A stretch of 10,909 bases of DNA from DATAEU01 sp046724395 (GCA_046724395.1 JBKOWM010000156.1:1-10909); one strand, 5' to 3'. Counted from the first letter of the stretch, positions 1 to 6,441 are shown. Numbers and translations are program-made. Notes: generated by a model from the letters alone, not told the origin.

Positions 1-87
1 GCCCAAGTCCATTCCCTCGTCGGGACGAGACTCCTCGCCTCCGCCGTCGGCCGGGCGGCCCCACATATCCGTCTCACGTGTCGACAT
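1..87 (-). CDS. 5' end of an unrecognised gene, cut by the window edge
   Basis: An open frame of 29 codons runs leftward from an ATG at 87-85 off the window edge with no stop. It begins MSTRETDMWGRPADGGGEES and continues acidic and glycine-rich. An in-frame stop (TGA, 105-103) lies just upstream, so this ATG is the first possible ATG/GTG start. The complement of 97-102 gives a purine-rich AGGGGG stretch about nine bases before the ATG, which is a plausible ribosome binding site. The N-terminus is hydrophilic with no signal peptide. Too little is present to assign a family. It is divergent from the exporter gene that follows. I am fairly confident in the start and have no view on function. Confidence 0.55.
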   Translation of the reverse strand, partial: MSTRETDMWGRPADGGGEESRPDEGMDLG

Positions 88-115
88 CCAACCGTCCCCC
101 CTTCATGTCGCGTCT

Positions 116-135
116 GGGTCGACCGTGCGATTATC
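116..135 (-). promoter_or_regulatory. possible minus-strand promoter -10 with adjacent palindrome
   Basis: Read on the minus strand, GATAAT (135-130) resembles a -10 box. It is followed a few bases later by the 8-bp palindrome GGTCGACC (123-116), then about 28 bases to the start codon of the leftward gene. The order (-10, then a GTCGAC palindrome) resembles P1 and P2 elsewhere in the window, but the tandem GTCGAC arrangement is absent and I find no good -35 hexamer at the right distance. The rest of the divergent spacer (136-267) shows no clear promoter for the exporter. Tentative. Confidence 0.22.
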
Positions 136-267
136 ACCAACGCGTGGGACTTCGCGCGAGGGGTCTCCGCGGCGAACCCACGCGACGTTCGCGTCGATCC
201 TACTCATACGGCGTCCTCCGGCCACCCCGGTCCTCGCACCGGAATCCACCCGTCGCCGGTCACGATC

Positions 268-1161
268 GTGCGCGGCCGCGCCGCACCACGCAATGATGCG
301 CGCGTGCTGTACGGGTTGTCCTCCGCGCTTGGGTTCGGCATCGCCGACACGTTCGCCACGATCAGCACGCGGCGCATCGGCGTCCTCGCGACGATGCTCG
401 TCATCCAGCTTGTCGACGTCGCCGCGTTGTCGCTGCTCCTGTTCACGCCGCTCGCGGGGGACCTGCACACGACGCCGGGATCGACGATCGCGATCGTCAT
501 CAGCGGCGTGCTCGGGACGGTCTCGTTCTTTCTGTTCTATCGCGGCCTTCAACTCGGGCCGATCGCCATCGTGAGCCCGGTGTTCGCGTCCTCCGCCGCG
601 ATTCCCGTTGTGTTGTCGGTGGTCCTCCTCGGCGAGCGACTGTCGCGGCTCGCCGCGCTGGGAATCGCCCTCACACTCGTGGGGGTGGTGTTGGCCTCGA
701 CCGCCGGCCGTCCGACGGGCGATCGGCCGCGCGTGTCGAGCGGGGTGGCGTTCGCGCTCGCGGCGTGCCTCGCGTGGGGCGTCGCCTCGTTTCTGATCGG
801 GCGCACCGCGCAGGACGTCGGGTGGTTTCCCCCGGTGTTCGGCGGACGCGCCGTGCAGCTCGTTCTGGTGGTCGGCGTCATCGTGGTCCTGGCCGCACGT
901 GGTACGCGAGTTCGGATCCCGCATCCGTCCGATGCCGCGGTCGCGAGCGTCGCCGCGCTCGCCGACGCGGCCGGCGTCGCGTCGTTCGCCCGCGGGAGCG
1001 AGGTGGGTTTAGTCTCGATCGTGTCGGCCGTGTCGGCGACCTTTCCGCTCGTCGTGATCGCGGCCGGCGTGGTCGTCTTTCAGGAGAGACCGACGCGCGT
1101 CCAGTGGGCCGGCATCGCGACGACCGTCGTCGGCCTCGTGGTGCTCGGCCTCGGCCGATGA
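268..1161 (+). CDS. EamA/DMT-family membrane transporter
   Basis: This is a drug/metabolite transporter superfamily protein with two tandem EamA repeats, about ten transmembrane helices, in the inner membrane. Such proteins usually export amino acids, nucleosides or metabolites; the substrate cannot be told here. The hydrophobic segments run almost end to end. Each half closes with the typical pattern of a short polar GER/QERP stretch followed by a helix (VLLGERLSRLAALGIALTLVG near residues 115-137, and VVFQERPTRVQWAGIATTVVG at the C-terminus). Read from GTG 268 it is 297 residues, the usual size. A GTG at 304 (giving 285 residues and starting right at the first helix) is an equally good start, because neither has a clear ribosome binding site. 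It ends 44 bases before promoter P1 and appears to be its own transcription unit. Family is certain, start is not. Confidence 0.88.
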   Translation: MRGRAAPRNDARVLYGLSSALGFGIADTFATISTRRIGVLATMLVIQLVDVAALSLLLFTPLAGDLHTTPGSTIAIVISGVLGTVSFFLFYRGLQLGPIAIVSPVFASSAAIPVVLSVVLLGERLSRLAALGIALTLVGVVLASTAGRPTGDRPRVSSGVAFALAACLAWGVASFLIGRTAQDVGWFPPVFGGRAVQLVLVVGVIVVLAARGTRVRIPHPSDAAVASVAALADAAGVASFARGSEVGLVSIVSAVSATFPLVVIAAGVVVFQERPTRVQWAGIATTVVGLVVLGLGR

Positions 1162-1178
1162 TCCAGGCTCCGCTGGGG

Positions 1179-1197
1179 CGAGCGCGTTTTCCGCTCG
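1179..1197 (+). terminator. weak hairpin after the exporter gene
   Basis: CGAGCG (1179-1184) and CGCTCG (1192-1197) can pair around a 7-base loop, 18 bases past the exporter stop. There is no T-run after it, so it is a poor intrinsic terminator. It lies just before the -35 of P1. Confidence 0.2.
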
Positions 1198-1205
1198 ACG
1201 CGGCT

Positions 1206-1254
1206 TTGACCGCCGCCGGGCCTCTGTCCTAGCGTGCGGTCGACAGTCGACGAA
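1206..1254 (+). promoter_or_regulatory. promoter-operator P1 (TTGACC-18-TAGCGT plus GTCGACAGTCGAC)
   Basis: A consensus-like sigma-70-type promoter reads rightward: -35 TTGACC at 1206-1211, an 18-bp spacer, and -10 TAGCGT at 1230-1235. Three bases on lies GTCGACAGTCGAC (1239-1251), two SalI-type palindromes separated by one base, covering the expected transcription start. Extended to 1254, its complement is the 16-mer TTCGTCGACTGTCGAC, which occurs exactly at P2 (5015-5030). The same four elements in the same order at two places argue for a real, repressor-controlled promoter pair. Immediately downstream there is no convincing gene. Transcription would run antisense through the SDR gene (1378-2160) and reach the DUF1989 gene at 2222. 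The elements are seen directly; the function is inference. Confidence 0.72.
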
Positions 1255-1352
1255 AGCGACCGCTCTCGTGAGCGACCTCCCTGACGATTACGTGACCGTC
1301 GACACACCGTGGGCACGGGCACCTGATCGCGAAAGGGGCCGACCTGAAGCGT

Positions 1353-1377
1353 CGGGCGGCGCGTCGCGAGACGCCCG
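1353..1377 (-). terminator. hairpin directly after the minus-strand SDR stop codon
   Basis: Read leftward, CGGGCG (1377-1372) and CGCCCG (1358-1353) flank a 13-base loop immediately after the TGA of the SDR gene. No U-tract follows, so it is at best a weak or factor-assisted terminator or an mRNA 3'-end stabiliser. Confidence 0.25.
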
Positions 1378-2160
1378 TCAGGGAAGGGCGGCCGTCGTCC
1401 CGGCGTCGAGGCTCAGCACCGCGCCCGTCATCGACGCGCTCGTCGCGAGGAACAGGACCGCCTCGGCGACCTCCTCGGGCGTGATGAGGCGTTTCATGGG
1501 CAGCGAGTCGACCATCGCGCCCGTCGGGTTCTTGGCGGCCTCGACTCCGCCGTACGACCCAGCGGACAGATCCTCGAACAGATGATCTGTGCCGACCGGT
1601 CCCGGGGCGATCCCGTTCACGCGAATCGTCGGCGCGAGGTCGACCGCGAGCTGACGGGTGAGGCCGATGACGCCGCCCTTGGCCGCCGAGTAGGCGGCCC
1701 AGCCCCCCCGCAGCCCCCGGATCCCGGCGTCCGAGGCCATCGTCACGACGCATCCGCCCGCCTCGCGGAGCAGCGGCTCGCCAGCCCTGATGCAGAAGAA
1801 CGTCCCCTTGAGGTGGGTGTCGATCGTCGCGTCCCACAGGCCCTCGTCCGTCCGCTGGATCGACGCAGCGCGGTACCCACCCGCGTTGGTGAACAGCACG
1901 TCGAGCCGCCCGAAAGCCTGCGCGGCCGCGTCGACGCTCGCGCCACAGCCCCCGATGGTGGCGACGTCGGCGACGATGGACGTGACGCGGTCGCCCGCGT
2001 CGAGGTGCCGCGCCGCGGCGCGCAGCCGCGCGGCGTCTCGGCCGGCGATGGTGACGTTCGCTCCGCGCGCGAGGAACAGTTCGGCGGTCGCGAGCCCGAT
2101 GCCCCGCGATCCGCCGGTGATGAGGACCGAAGAGCCGCGAACGTCCACCGACGTCTCCAC
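1378..2160 (-). CDS. SDR-family NAD(P)-dependent oxidoreductase (first SDR)
   Basis: This is a classical short-chain dehydrogenase of 260 residues, normal for the family, which reversibly oxidises a hydroxyl to a carbonyl on a small soluble substrate. The Rossmann nucleotide motif TGGSRGIG is at residues 15-22, NAG at 92-94, the catalytic Ser at about 143, and YSAAK (Tyr157, Lys161) completes the active site. The C-terminus MTGAVLSLDAGTT is typical. The open frame extends 100 codons further upstream, but that part overlaps the divergent DUF1989 gene and has no SDR sequence, so GTG 2160 (VETSVDVRGSSVLITGG) is the best start. The ribosome binding site is weak. The gene faces opposite to all its catabolic neighbours and lies between P1 and the operon at 2222. 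A possible -10 for it is TAGCAT, the complement of 2196-2201. Substrate unknown. Confidence 0.87.
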   Translation of the reverse strand: METSVDVRGSSVLITGGSRGIGLATAELFLARGANVTIAGRDAARLRAAARHLDAGDRVTSIVADVATIGGCGASVDAAAQAFGRLDVLFTNAGGYRAASIQRTDEGLWDATIDTHLKGTFFCIRAGEPLLREAGGCVVTMASDAGIRGLRGGWAAYSAAKGGVIGLTRQLAVDLAPTIRVNGIAPGPVGTDHLFEDLSAGSYGGVEAAKNPTGAMVDSLPMKRLITPEEVAEAVLFLATSASMTGAVLSLDAGTTAALP

Positions 2161-2210
2161 AGACTGGCCGCGCCCCGGACGGCGCGCGACCGGCGATGCT
2201 ACCCGCTCAC

Positions 2211-2217
2211 GGAGGGG
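2211..2217 (+). promoter_or_regulatory. ribosome binding site that fixes the DUF1989 start
   Basis: GGAGGGG lies four bases before ATG 2222. The same reading frame is open far upstream (to 1790), so this site and the start of recognisable family sequence decide the true start. The 61-bp divergent spacer 2161-2221 shows no convincing rightward -35/-10 pair. Confidence 0.6.
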
Positions 2218-2221
2218 CACG

Positions 2222-2857
2222 ATGGTTGATGTTGAGGATCGTGATGCGCGTGACACCCATGTCGTCGTCGGCGGGACGGGCTGGGCGGCGGAGCTCGCGG
2301 CCGGGTCGCTCCTGCGAATCGTCGACGTCGACGGGAAGCAGGTCGGCGATCTGGTGCTGTTTCGCGCGGCGGAATACACCGATCGTCTATCGGTGGGGAA
2401 TACGCGGAAGATGGCCGGCTCGCTGTTCGTAACCACCGGAGCGGAGCTGTGGTCGACCACCTATCGACGCCTGGGGCGCATCGAGCACGACTCGGTCGGG
2501 CGCCACGATCTGCTCGCCTCCGCCTGCACGCCGTACGACTACCCGCTGCGGTTCGGCGAGGCCGGCGTCGGACACGGGGCCTGCCTCGCGAACCTCGTGC
2601 AGGCGCTCCGTCCGTGGAACATCCCCGAGCATCTGGTCCCGGACCCGGTAAACGTCTTCATGAATCAGGTGGTGAACCAGGACGGAACGACGGAGGTATT
2701 GGAGCCGCTGTCGCGAGCCGGCGATCACCTCGACGTCCGCCTGCTCGAGGACTGCGTCGTCGCGATCTCGTCGTGTCCGCAGGACCTCACGCCGTGCAAC
2801 GGCTGGGTCATTACGGATCTGCGCGTCGAGATTCGGCCGCCGGCTGCGGGGGAGTGA
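2222..2857 (+). CDS. DUF1989 / urea carboxylase-associated family protein
   Basis: The 211-residue protein matches the urea carboxylase-associated (DUF1989) family in pattern. It has an N-terminal GxxxxIxDxxGxQxxD-like stretch (VDVDGKQVGDLVLF, residues 35-48), SxxxT (57-61), an HD pair at 95-96 followed by Cys102, His118 with Cys121, NVFMN (144-148), AGDHLDVRLLEDCVVAISSC (166-185) and a final CNGW (192-195). The conserved His, Cys and Asp residues suggest a metal site. Members are often found beside urea carboxylase/allophanate hydrolase, usually as a pair, and their exact role is unsettled. Here there is a single copy and no urea carboxylase in view. The stop TGA shares its A with the ATG of the next gene, so the two are translationally coupled. 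ATG 2222 is chosen because family sequence begins there behind a good ribosome binding site. Confidence 0.85.
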   Translation: MVDVEDRDARDTHVVVGGTGWAAELAAGSLLRIVDVDGKQVGDLVLFRAAEYTDRLSVGNTRKMAGSLFVTTGAELWSTTYRRLGRIEHDSVGRHDLLASACTPYDYPLRFGEAGVGHGACLANLVQALRPWNIPEHLVPDPVNVFMNQVVNQDGTTEVLEPLSRAGDHLDVRLLEDCVVAISSCPQDLTPCNGWVITDLRVEIRPPAAGE

Positions 2858-3900
2858 TGGAGCTCAGCCTCTACCTCGACCTTCGAGCGCGGCAGGGTGC
2901 GCCGCCGACACCCGACGATCTCGACGACGCTGTCCGCCTGGTGCGGGACGCCGAGCGCCTCGGGTTCCTCGGCGTCTGGACGACCGAACAGCACGGGGTC
3001 GACGACGGGTACCTGCCCGCGCAGTTTCCCGCGCTCGCGGCCTTCGCGCGCGAGACGTCGACGCTACGGCTCGGGGCCGGCGTGGTGCTGCTGCCGCTGA
3101 CGCACCCAAGGCGCGTCGTCGAGGAAGCGTGCGTCGTCGACGCGCTGTCGCACGGGCGTCTCACGCTCGGGTTGGGCGCCGGCAACTACCCGAACGAGTT
3201 TCGGATCTTCGGCGTCCCGATGCAGGAGCGGCGACGACTCATGGACGAGGGGGTCGCGTTCGTCCGCGCCGGCCTGTCCGGCGGCCTGCTCGCGGACGGC
3301 TCTCCCGTCAACATCCCACCGGTGCAACAACCGATCCCGCTTGTGCTCGGCGGCCTCGTCCGGCCGGCCATCGATCGCGCCGCGCGTCTGGCGGACGGGC
3401 ACTTCGCCTACGCGTTCGACGAGCCGGAGCGGGACCTGCCCGAGATGTATCGGACGCTTGTGGCGCCGGCGCTTGATCGTGCCGGCCGCGCGCCCGAGGA
3501 TTTTCGTGTTCTGTTCGCCAGCGTGTTCTGGGTCGCGCCCGATCCGGCCGCGGAATGGCGCGACGTCGTCGGCCCGGCGTTCGCGTATCAGCAGCGCAAG
3601 TACGCGCAGTGGGAGCAGGAAGCGCGGTCGGCCGGCGGGTACAGCGACGCGACGGATCTCGAAGAGGCGCGCAACCGGTTGTTCGTGGGGCGTCCCGACG
3701 AGATCGCGGAGCGACTCCTGCACCTGCGCGAGCGATATCCGTTCGACGAGGTCGTCTTCTGGGCGCGACTGCCCGGAGTGCCGTTCGAGCTCGCCACGGA
3801 GCACCTCCACCGGGTCGCGGACGAGGTGTTGCCTCGGATCGGCGCGCGCGGTTCGCGTTCGGAGCCGCCGAGCAGCACGAGGGTCGAGACGAGGAGGTGA
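2857..3900 (+). CDS. LLM-class (bacterial luciferase-like) flavin-dependent oxidoreductase
   Basis: A 347-residue TIM-barrel protein of the luciferase-like monooxygenase superfamily, which uses reduced FMN (or F420 in some branches) to oxidise small organic substrates with O2. Visible marks are RDAERLGFLGVWTTEQH (residues 30-46; His46 is at the place of the luciferase active-site His), HPRRVVEEACVVDALSHGRLTLGLGAG (83-109) containing the family signature, PLVLGG (161-166), RAARLADGHF (174-183) and FVGRPDEIAERL (276-287). The ATG is one base inside the previous stop (TGATG), with a GGGGGAG ribosome binding site inside the upstream gene. The last 18 or so residues are low-complexity and their codons contain the ribosome binding site of the next gene. 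No flavin reductase is in the window. FMN or F420 use cannot be decided. Its place between DUF1989 and a Rieske oxygenase suggests it oxidises a pathway intermediate. Confidence 0.88.
   Translation: MELSLYLDLRARQGAPPTPDDLDDAVRLVRDAERLGFLGVWTTEQHGVDDGYLPAQFPALAAFARETSTLRLGAGVVLLPLTHPRRVVEEACVVDALSHGRLTLGLGAGNYPNEFRIFGVPMQERRRLMDEGVAFVRAGLSGGLLADGSPVNIPPVQQPIPLVLGGLVRPAIDRAARLADGHFAYAFDEPERDLPEMYRTLVAPALDRAGRAPEDFRVLFASVFWVAPDPAAEWRDVVGPAFAYQQRKYAQWEQEARSAGGYSDATDLEEARNRLFVGRPDEIAERLLHLRERYPFDEVVFWARLPGVPFELATEHLHRVADEVLPRIGARGSRSEPPSSTRVETRR
3892..3900 (+). promoter_or_regulatory. strong ribosome binding site overlapping the LLM stop codon
   Basis: AGGAGGTGA at 3892-3900 is a near-perfect Shine-Dalgarno sequence whose last bases are the stop of the flavin enzyme gene. 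It sits five bases before ATG 3906. It fixes the Rieske start and points to coupled translation. Confidence 0.75.
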
Positions 3901-3905
3901 GCGAG

Positions 3906-5012
3906 ATGCGACCGGAAGAGCTCGAGACGCTTTTGCGGATGTGGTTCCCCGTCGCGCGTGTCGAGGATGTGCGCGACGATCGCCCTTTCGCCGCGGAGCT
4001 GCTGGGCCGCCGTCTGGTCGTCTACCGGTCGGACGGGTCGACCGCCGTCGCGATCGACCGATGTCCGCATCGAGGCGCACGGCTGTCGAACGGCCGGATG
4101 CGCGAAGGCACGCTCGAGTGCCCGTACCACGGGTGGCGGTGGGACTCGAGCGGAGCCTGCGCCCTGGTCCCGTCGCAGCCCAGCGCGCACCCGGCCGCGG
4201 CGCTGGACGCGTTCCCCGTGGCCGAGCGGCTTGGCTTGGTGTGGACCCGTCTCGTCGAACCGTCGGCCGGACCGTGGGACGAGCCGCTTTCGGCGCCGCC
4301 ATCGATTCCCGAGACGGAATCCGCCGGCGATGGCTGGCGTTTCGCCGGCGGGCAGTGGTTCGACGTGGCGTGCGGACTGCGGTCGATCACGGAGAACTTC
4401 CGCGACTCGAGCCACTTCGCCTTCGTCCACCGGAATACGTTTGGCGACGTCAACCCCGAGGTCCCGGCCTACGGCGTCGAGCGAGACGGCTGGCGTTTGT
4501 CGTGGACGATCCGGCTGACGTTCGGGTCGCAGTGGTCGGTCGACGGCGAGGGGGGTCGAGCCGCCTCGAAGTACCGCTTCGGCGAGACCGACGGGCACGA
4601 CCGGATGCCCCACCACGCGGCCGAGGAGGAGATGGTGCTCCGATATCGATTCACGGTGCCGTCCCTCGCGTACGTCTTCACCGAGCACGAGGAGGACGGA
4701 CGACGACTCGTCGCGCAGGCGGTGGCGCCGCTCGACGTGGATGGGCACCGGACCCGCGTCTTCTGGTTCGTCGCCGCGAACGAGCCGTTTTGCCGCCGCT
4801 TCGGCCCTCTGAAGACGCAGCTCGCCATCGAGGCGCAGGTCTTCGCCGAGGACGTCCCCATCGTCGAGGGGCTCGACCCGGTCGAGGCGCCGCTCGACCT
4901 CGACGGCCAGGCGCACGTGCGAGCCGATCGCTACTCCGTGGCCTATCGCCGGCTCTACGCGGGGCTCATCGACGCAGCGGCGCCGTTGACTCACGAGGGG
5001 CCCCGGCGCTAG
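3906..5012 (+). CDS. Rieske non-heme iron oxygenase, catalytic (alpha) subunit
   Basis: A 368-residue aromatic-ring-hydroxylating-type oxygenase or demethylase. The N-terminal Rieske [2Fe-2S] domain has CPHRGARLSNG (Cys53, His55) and CPYHGWRWD (Cys72, His75). The catalytic domain holds ENFRDSSHFAFVH, giving Asn164, Asp167 (the electron-transfer bridge) and iron ligands His170 and His175; Asp316 in FAEDVPIVE is the likely third ligand. Relatives hydroxylate rings or remove N- or O-methyl groups, drawing electrons from a separate ferredoxin and reductase. None is encoded here, so a partner elsewhere must serve it. The size fits the vanillate demethylase/phthalate oxygenase-like branch (COG4638) more than the longer two-subunit dioxygenases, and no beta subunit is visible. 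The start is fixed by AGGAGGTGA five bases upstream. Its last 27 bases double as promoter P2: the TAG stop is the first three bases of the -10. Confidence 0.92.
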   Translation: MRPEELETLLRMWFPVARVEDVRDDRPFAAELLGRRLVVYRSDGSTAVAIDRCPHRGARLSNGRMREGTLECPYHGWRWDSSGACALVPSQPSAHPAAALDAFPVAERLGLVWTRLVEPSAGPWDEPLSAPPSIPETESAGDGWRFAGGQWFDVACGLRSITENFRDSSHFAFVHRNTFGDVNPEVPAYGVERDGWRLSWTIRLTFGSQWSVDGEGGRAASKYRFGETDGHDRMPHHAAEEEMVLRYRFTVPSLAYVFTEHEEDGRRLVAQAVAPLDVDGHRTRVFWFVAANEPFCRRFGPLKTQLAIEAQVFAEDVPIVEGLDPVEAPLDLDGQAHVRADRYSVAYRRLYAGLIDAAAPLTHEGPRR

Positions 5013-5030
5013 CGTTCGTCGACTGTCGAC
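4986..5030 (+). promoter_or_regulatory. promoter-operator P2 (TTGACT-18-TAGCGT plus GTCGACTGTCGAC)
   Basis: The -35 TTGACT is at 4986-4991, followed by an 18-bp spacer, -10 TAGCGT at 5010-5015 and GTCGACTGTCGAC at 5018-5030. The -35 lies within the Rieske coding region and the -10 overlaps its stop codon. The 16-mer TTCGTCGACTGTCGAC (5015-5030) is the exact reverse complement of 1239-1254 in P1. The operator begins two bases after the -10, so a bound protein would cover the start site and probably repress. The expected leader is about 60 bases, to GTG 5085. P2 would drive the aminotransferase-to-permease operon separately from, but in step with, P1. GTCGAC-type palindromes are plausible for GntR-like regulators, but the regulator is not identified. 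Confidence 0.75.
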
Positions 5031-5084
5031 AACCCGCAGCGGCTCGGGTTGCGGCTCGGCGCCGTGGACGTTCAGGAGGCGCAT

Positions 5085-6422
5085 GTGGCGGGAGCGCAGG
5101 ATTCCGAGCGCCTGAGCGGCGACGAGATCGTTGCGCTCTCGACGCGGTACACGCTCTACGACTGGCAGGCGCAGCGGACCGCATCCCCGATCCCGGTCCG
5201 GCGCGCGGAGGGCGTCTACTTCTGGACGCCAGAGGGCAAGCGGTACCTCGATCTCAACTCCCAGCTCATGGGCGTCAACATCGGCCACGGCGATCGGCGC
5301 GTCGTGGAGGCGATCCGTCGGCAGGCCGCCGAGCTCCCGTACATCAGCCCGTTCATGGCGAGCGAGCCGCGCGCGAGGCTGGGTCGCAAGCTCGCCGAGG
5401 TGCTGCCCGGCGACATCGAGAAGGTGTTCTTCACGCTTGGCGGCACCGAGGCGAACGAGCACGCGATCAAGATGGCGCGGGCCGTGACCGGACGGCACAA
5501 GATCCTCGCGCGATACCGCTCGTATCACGGCTCGACGGCGGGATCGATCGCACTCACCGGCGACCCGCGGCGCTGGGCGAACGAGCCGGGGCCGGGCGGC
5601 GTCGTCCACGTGCTCGACCCGTATCACGGCCCGTTCCGGCCGCTCGACGACGCACAAACCGCGCTCGCGTATCTGCAGGAGACGATCGAGCTCGAGGGGC
5701 CCGCGACGATCGCCGCGTTCATCCTCGAGCCGGTGACCGGGACGAACGGCGTGCTCGTCCCGCCGCCCGGTTACCTGCTCGGCGTCCGCGAGCTATGCGA
5801 CCGGTACGGCATCCTGTTGATCGCCGACGAGGTGATGTCGGGGTTCGGACGCACGGGCGAGTGGTTCGCGGTGAACCACTGGGACGTCGTCCCCGACATC
5901 CTGACGATGGCCAAGGGGCTCACGTCGAGCTACATCCCGCTGGGTGCCGTCGGGATGCGTCCGCACGTCGCCGAGCGGTTCGATGACGCCGCGTATGTCG
6001 GCGGGCTCACGTACAACTCGCACCCGCTCGCGTGCGCCGCCGCGCTGGCGACGATCGAGGTCTACGAACAGGACAGCTTGATCGAGAACGCGCGAAAGAT
6101 GGGCGAGGTGCTGCACCGGCACCACGAAGAGCTGCGGGCGCGGCACGCGTGCGTCGGCGACGCCCGCAACATCGGCCTATTCGGGATCCTCGAGCTGATC
6201 CGCGATCGCTCGACGGGCGAGCCGATGGCGCCGTTCAATGGCTCGAGCGACGAAATGAAAGCGATCGAGCGGTTCCTCCTTGATCGAGGCGTCTACACGA
6301 TGGTCCGTTGGTGGTCGGTCATGACGAACCCGCCGCTCTGCATCGACGAGGCGCAGCTCGGGGAGGCGTTCGCTGTCCTCGACGACGCCCTCGGCATTGG
6401 CGACCGATCCGTCCGCGGCTAG
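5085..6422 (+). CDS. class III (omega) PLP-dependent aminotransferase
   Basis: A 445-residue fold-type I class III aminotransferase that moves an amino group, often a terminal or beta one, to pyruvate or 2-oxoglutarate. Marks in order: the N-terminal YTLYDWQAQ and AEGVYFWTPEGKRYLDLNSQLMG; GGTEANEHAIKMAR (residues 119-132), the PLP phosphate loop; SYHGST (146-151); ILEPVTGTNG (213-222); IADEVMSGFGRTG (246-258) with Asp248 for the pyridine nitrogen; and TMAKG with Lys277 as the PLP Schiff base. The N-terminal pattern recalls the taurine/beta-alanine:pyruvate aminotransferase branch, but the substrate is not proven. The frame is open from TTG 5049, yet GTG 5085 has AGGAGG (5074-5079) five bases upstream and is preferred. 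It is the first gene after P2; the next start is 19 bases past its stop. Confidence 0.9.
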   Translation: MAGAQDSERLSGDEIVALSTRYTLYDWQAQRTASPIPVRRAEGVYFWTPEGKRYLDLNSQLMGVNIGHGDRRVVEAIRRQAAELPYISPFMASEPRARLGRKLAEVLPGDIEKVFFTLGGTEANEHAIKMARAVTGRHKILARYRSYHGSTAGSIALTGDPRRWANEPGPGGVVHVLDPYHGPFRPLDDAQTALAYLQETIELEGPATIAAFILEPVTGTNGVLVPPPGYLLGVRELCDRYGILLIADEVMSGFGRTGEWFAVNHWDVVPDILTMAKGLTSSYIPLGAVGMRPHVAERFDDAAYVGGLTYNSHPLACAAALATIEVYEQDSLIENARKMGEVLHRHHEELRARHACVGDARNIGLFGILELIRDRSTGEPMAPFNGSSDEMKAIERFLLDRGVYTMVRWWSVMTNPPLCIDEAQLGEAFAVLDDALGIGDRSVRG

Positions 6423-6441
6423 GAGGACGCGAGGTGAGCCG

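Noticed and set aside
1268..1585. 105-codon plus-strand frame after P1 as a real gene
   Set aside because: Most of it is antisense to the SDR 3' end and it is unlike any family I know; no ribosome binding site. Kept only as a possible remnant in the findings.
1790..2221. N-terminal extension of the DUF1989 protein by 144 residues
   Set aside because: This part is antisense to the SDR gene and low-complexity; the family sequence begins at ATG 2222, which has its own ribosome binding site.
2161..2460. 100-residue N-terminal extension of the minus-strand SDR
   Set aside because: It is antisense to the DUF1989 gene and the Rossmann motif begins directly after GTG 2160, as in normal SDRs.
5049..5084. 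TTG 5049 or GTG 5064 as start of the aminotransferase
   Set aside because: GTG 5085 has AGGAGG five bases upstream; the earlier candidates lack a ribosome binding site.
3588..5657. Long minus-strand open frame opposite the Rieske and aminotransferase genes
   Set aside because: A composition-driven antisense shadow with no motif; the plus-strand genes carry complete active-site motifs.
3341..5986. Very long plus-strand open frame (about 880 codons) across the flavin enzyme, Rieske and aminotransferase genes
   Set aside because: It is an out-of-frame shadow in high-GC DNA: arginine-, serine- and proline-rich with no domain, and it overlaps three well-supported genes.
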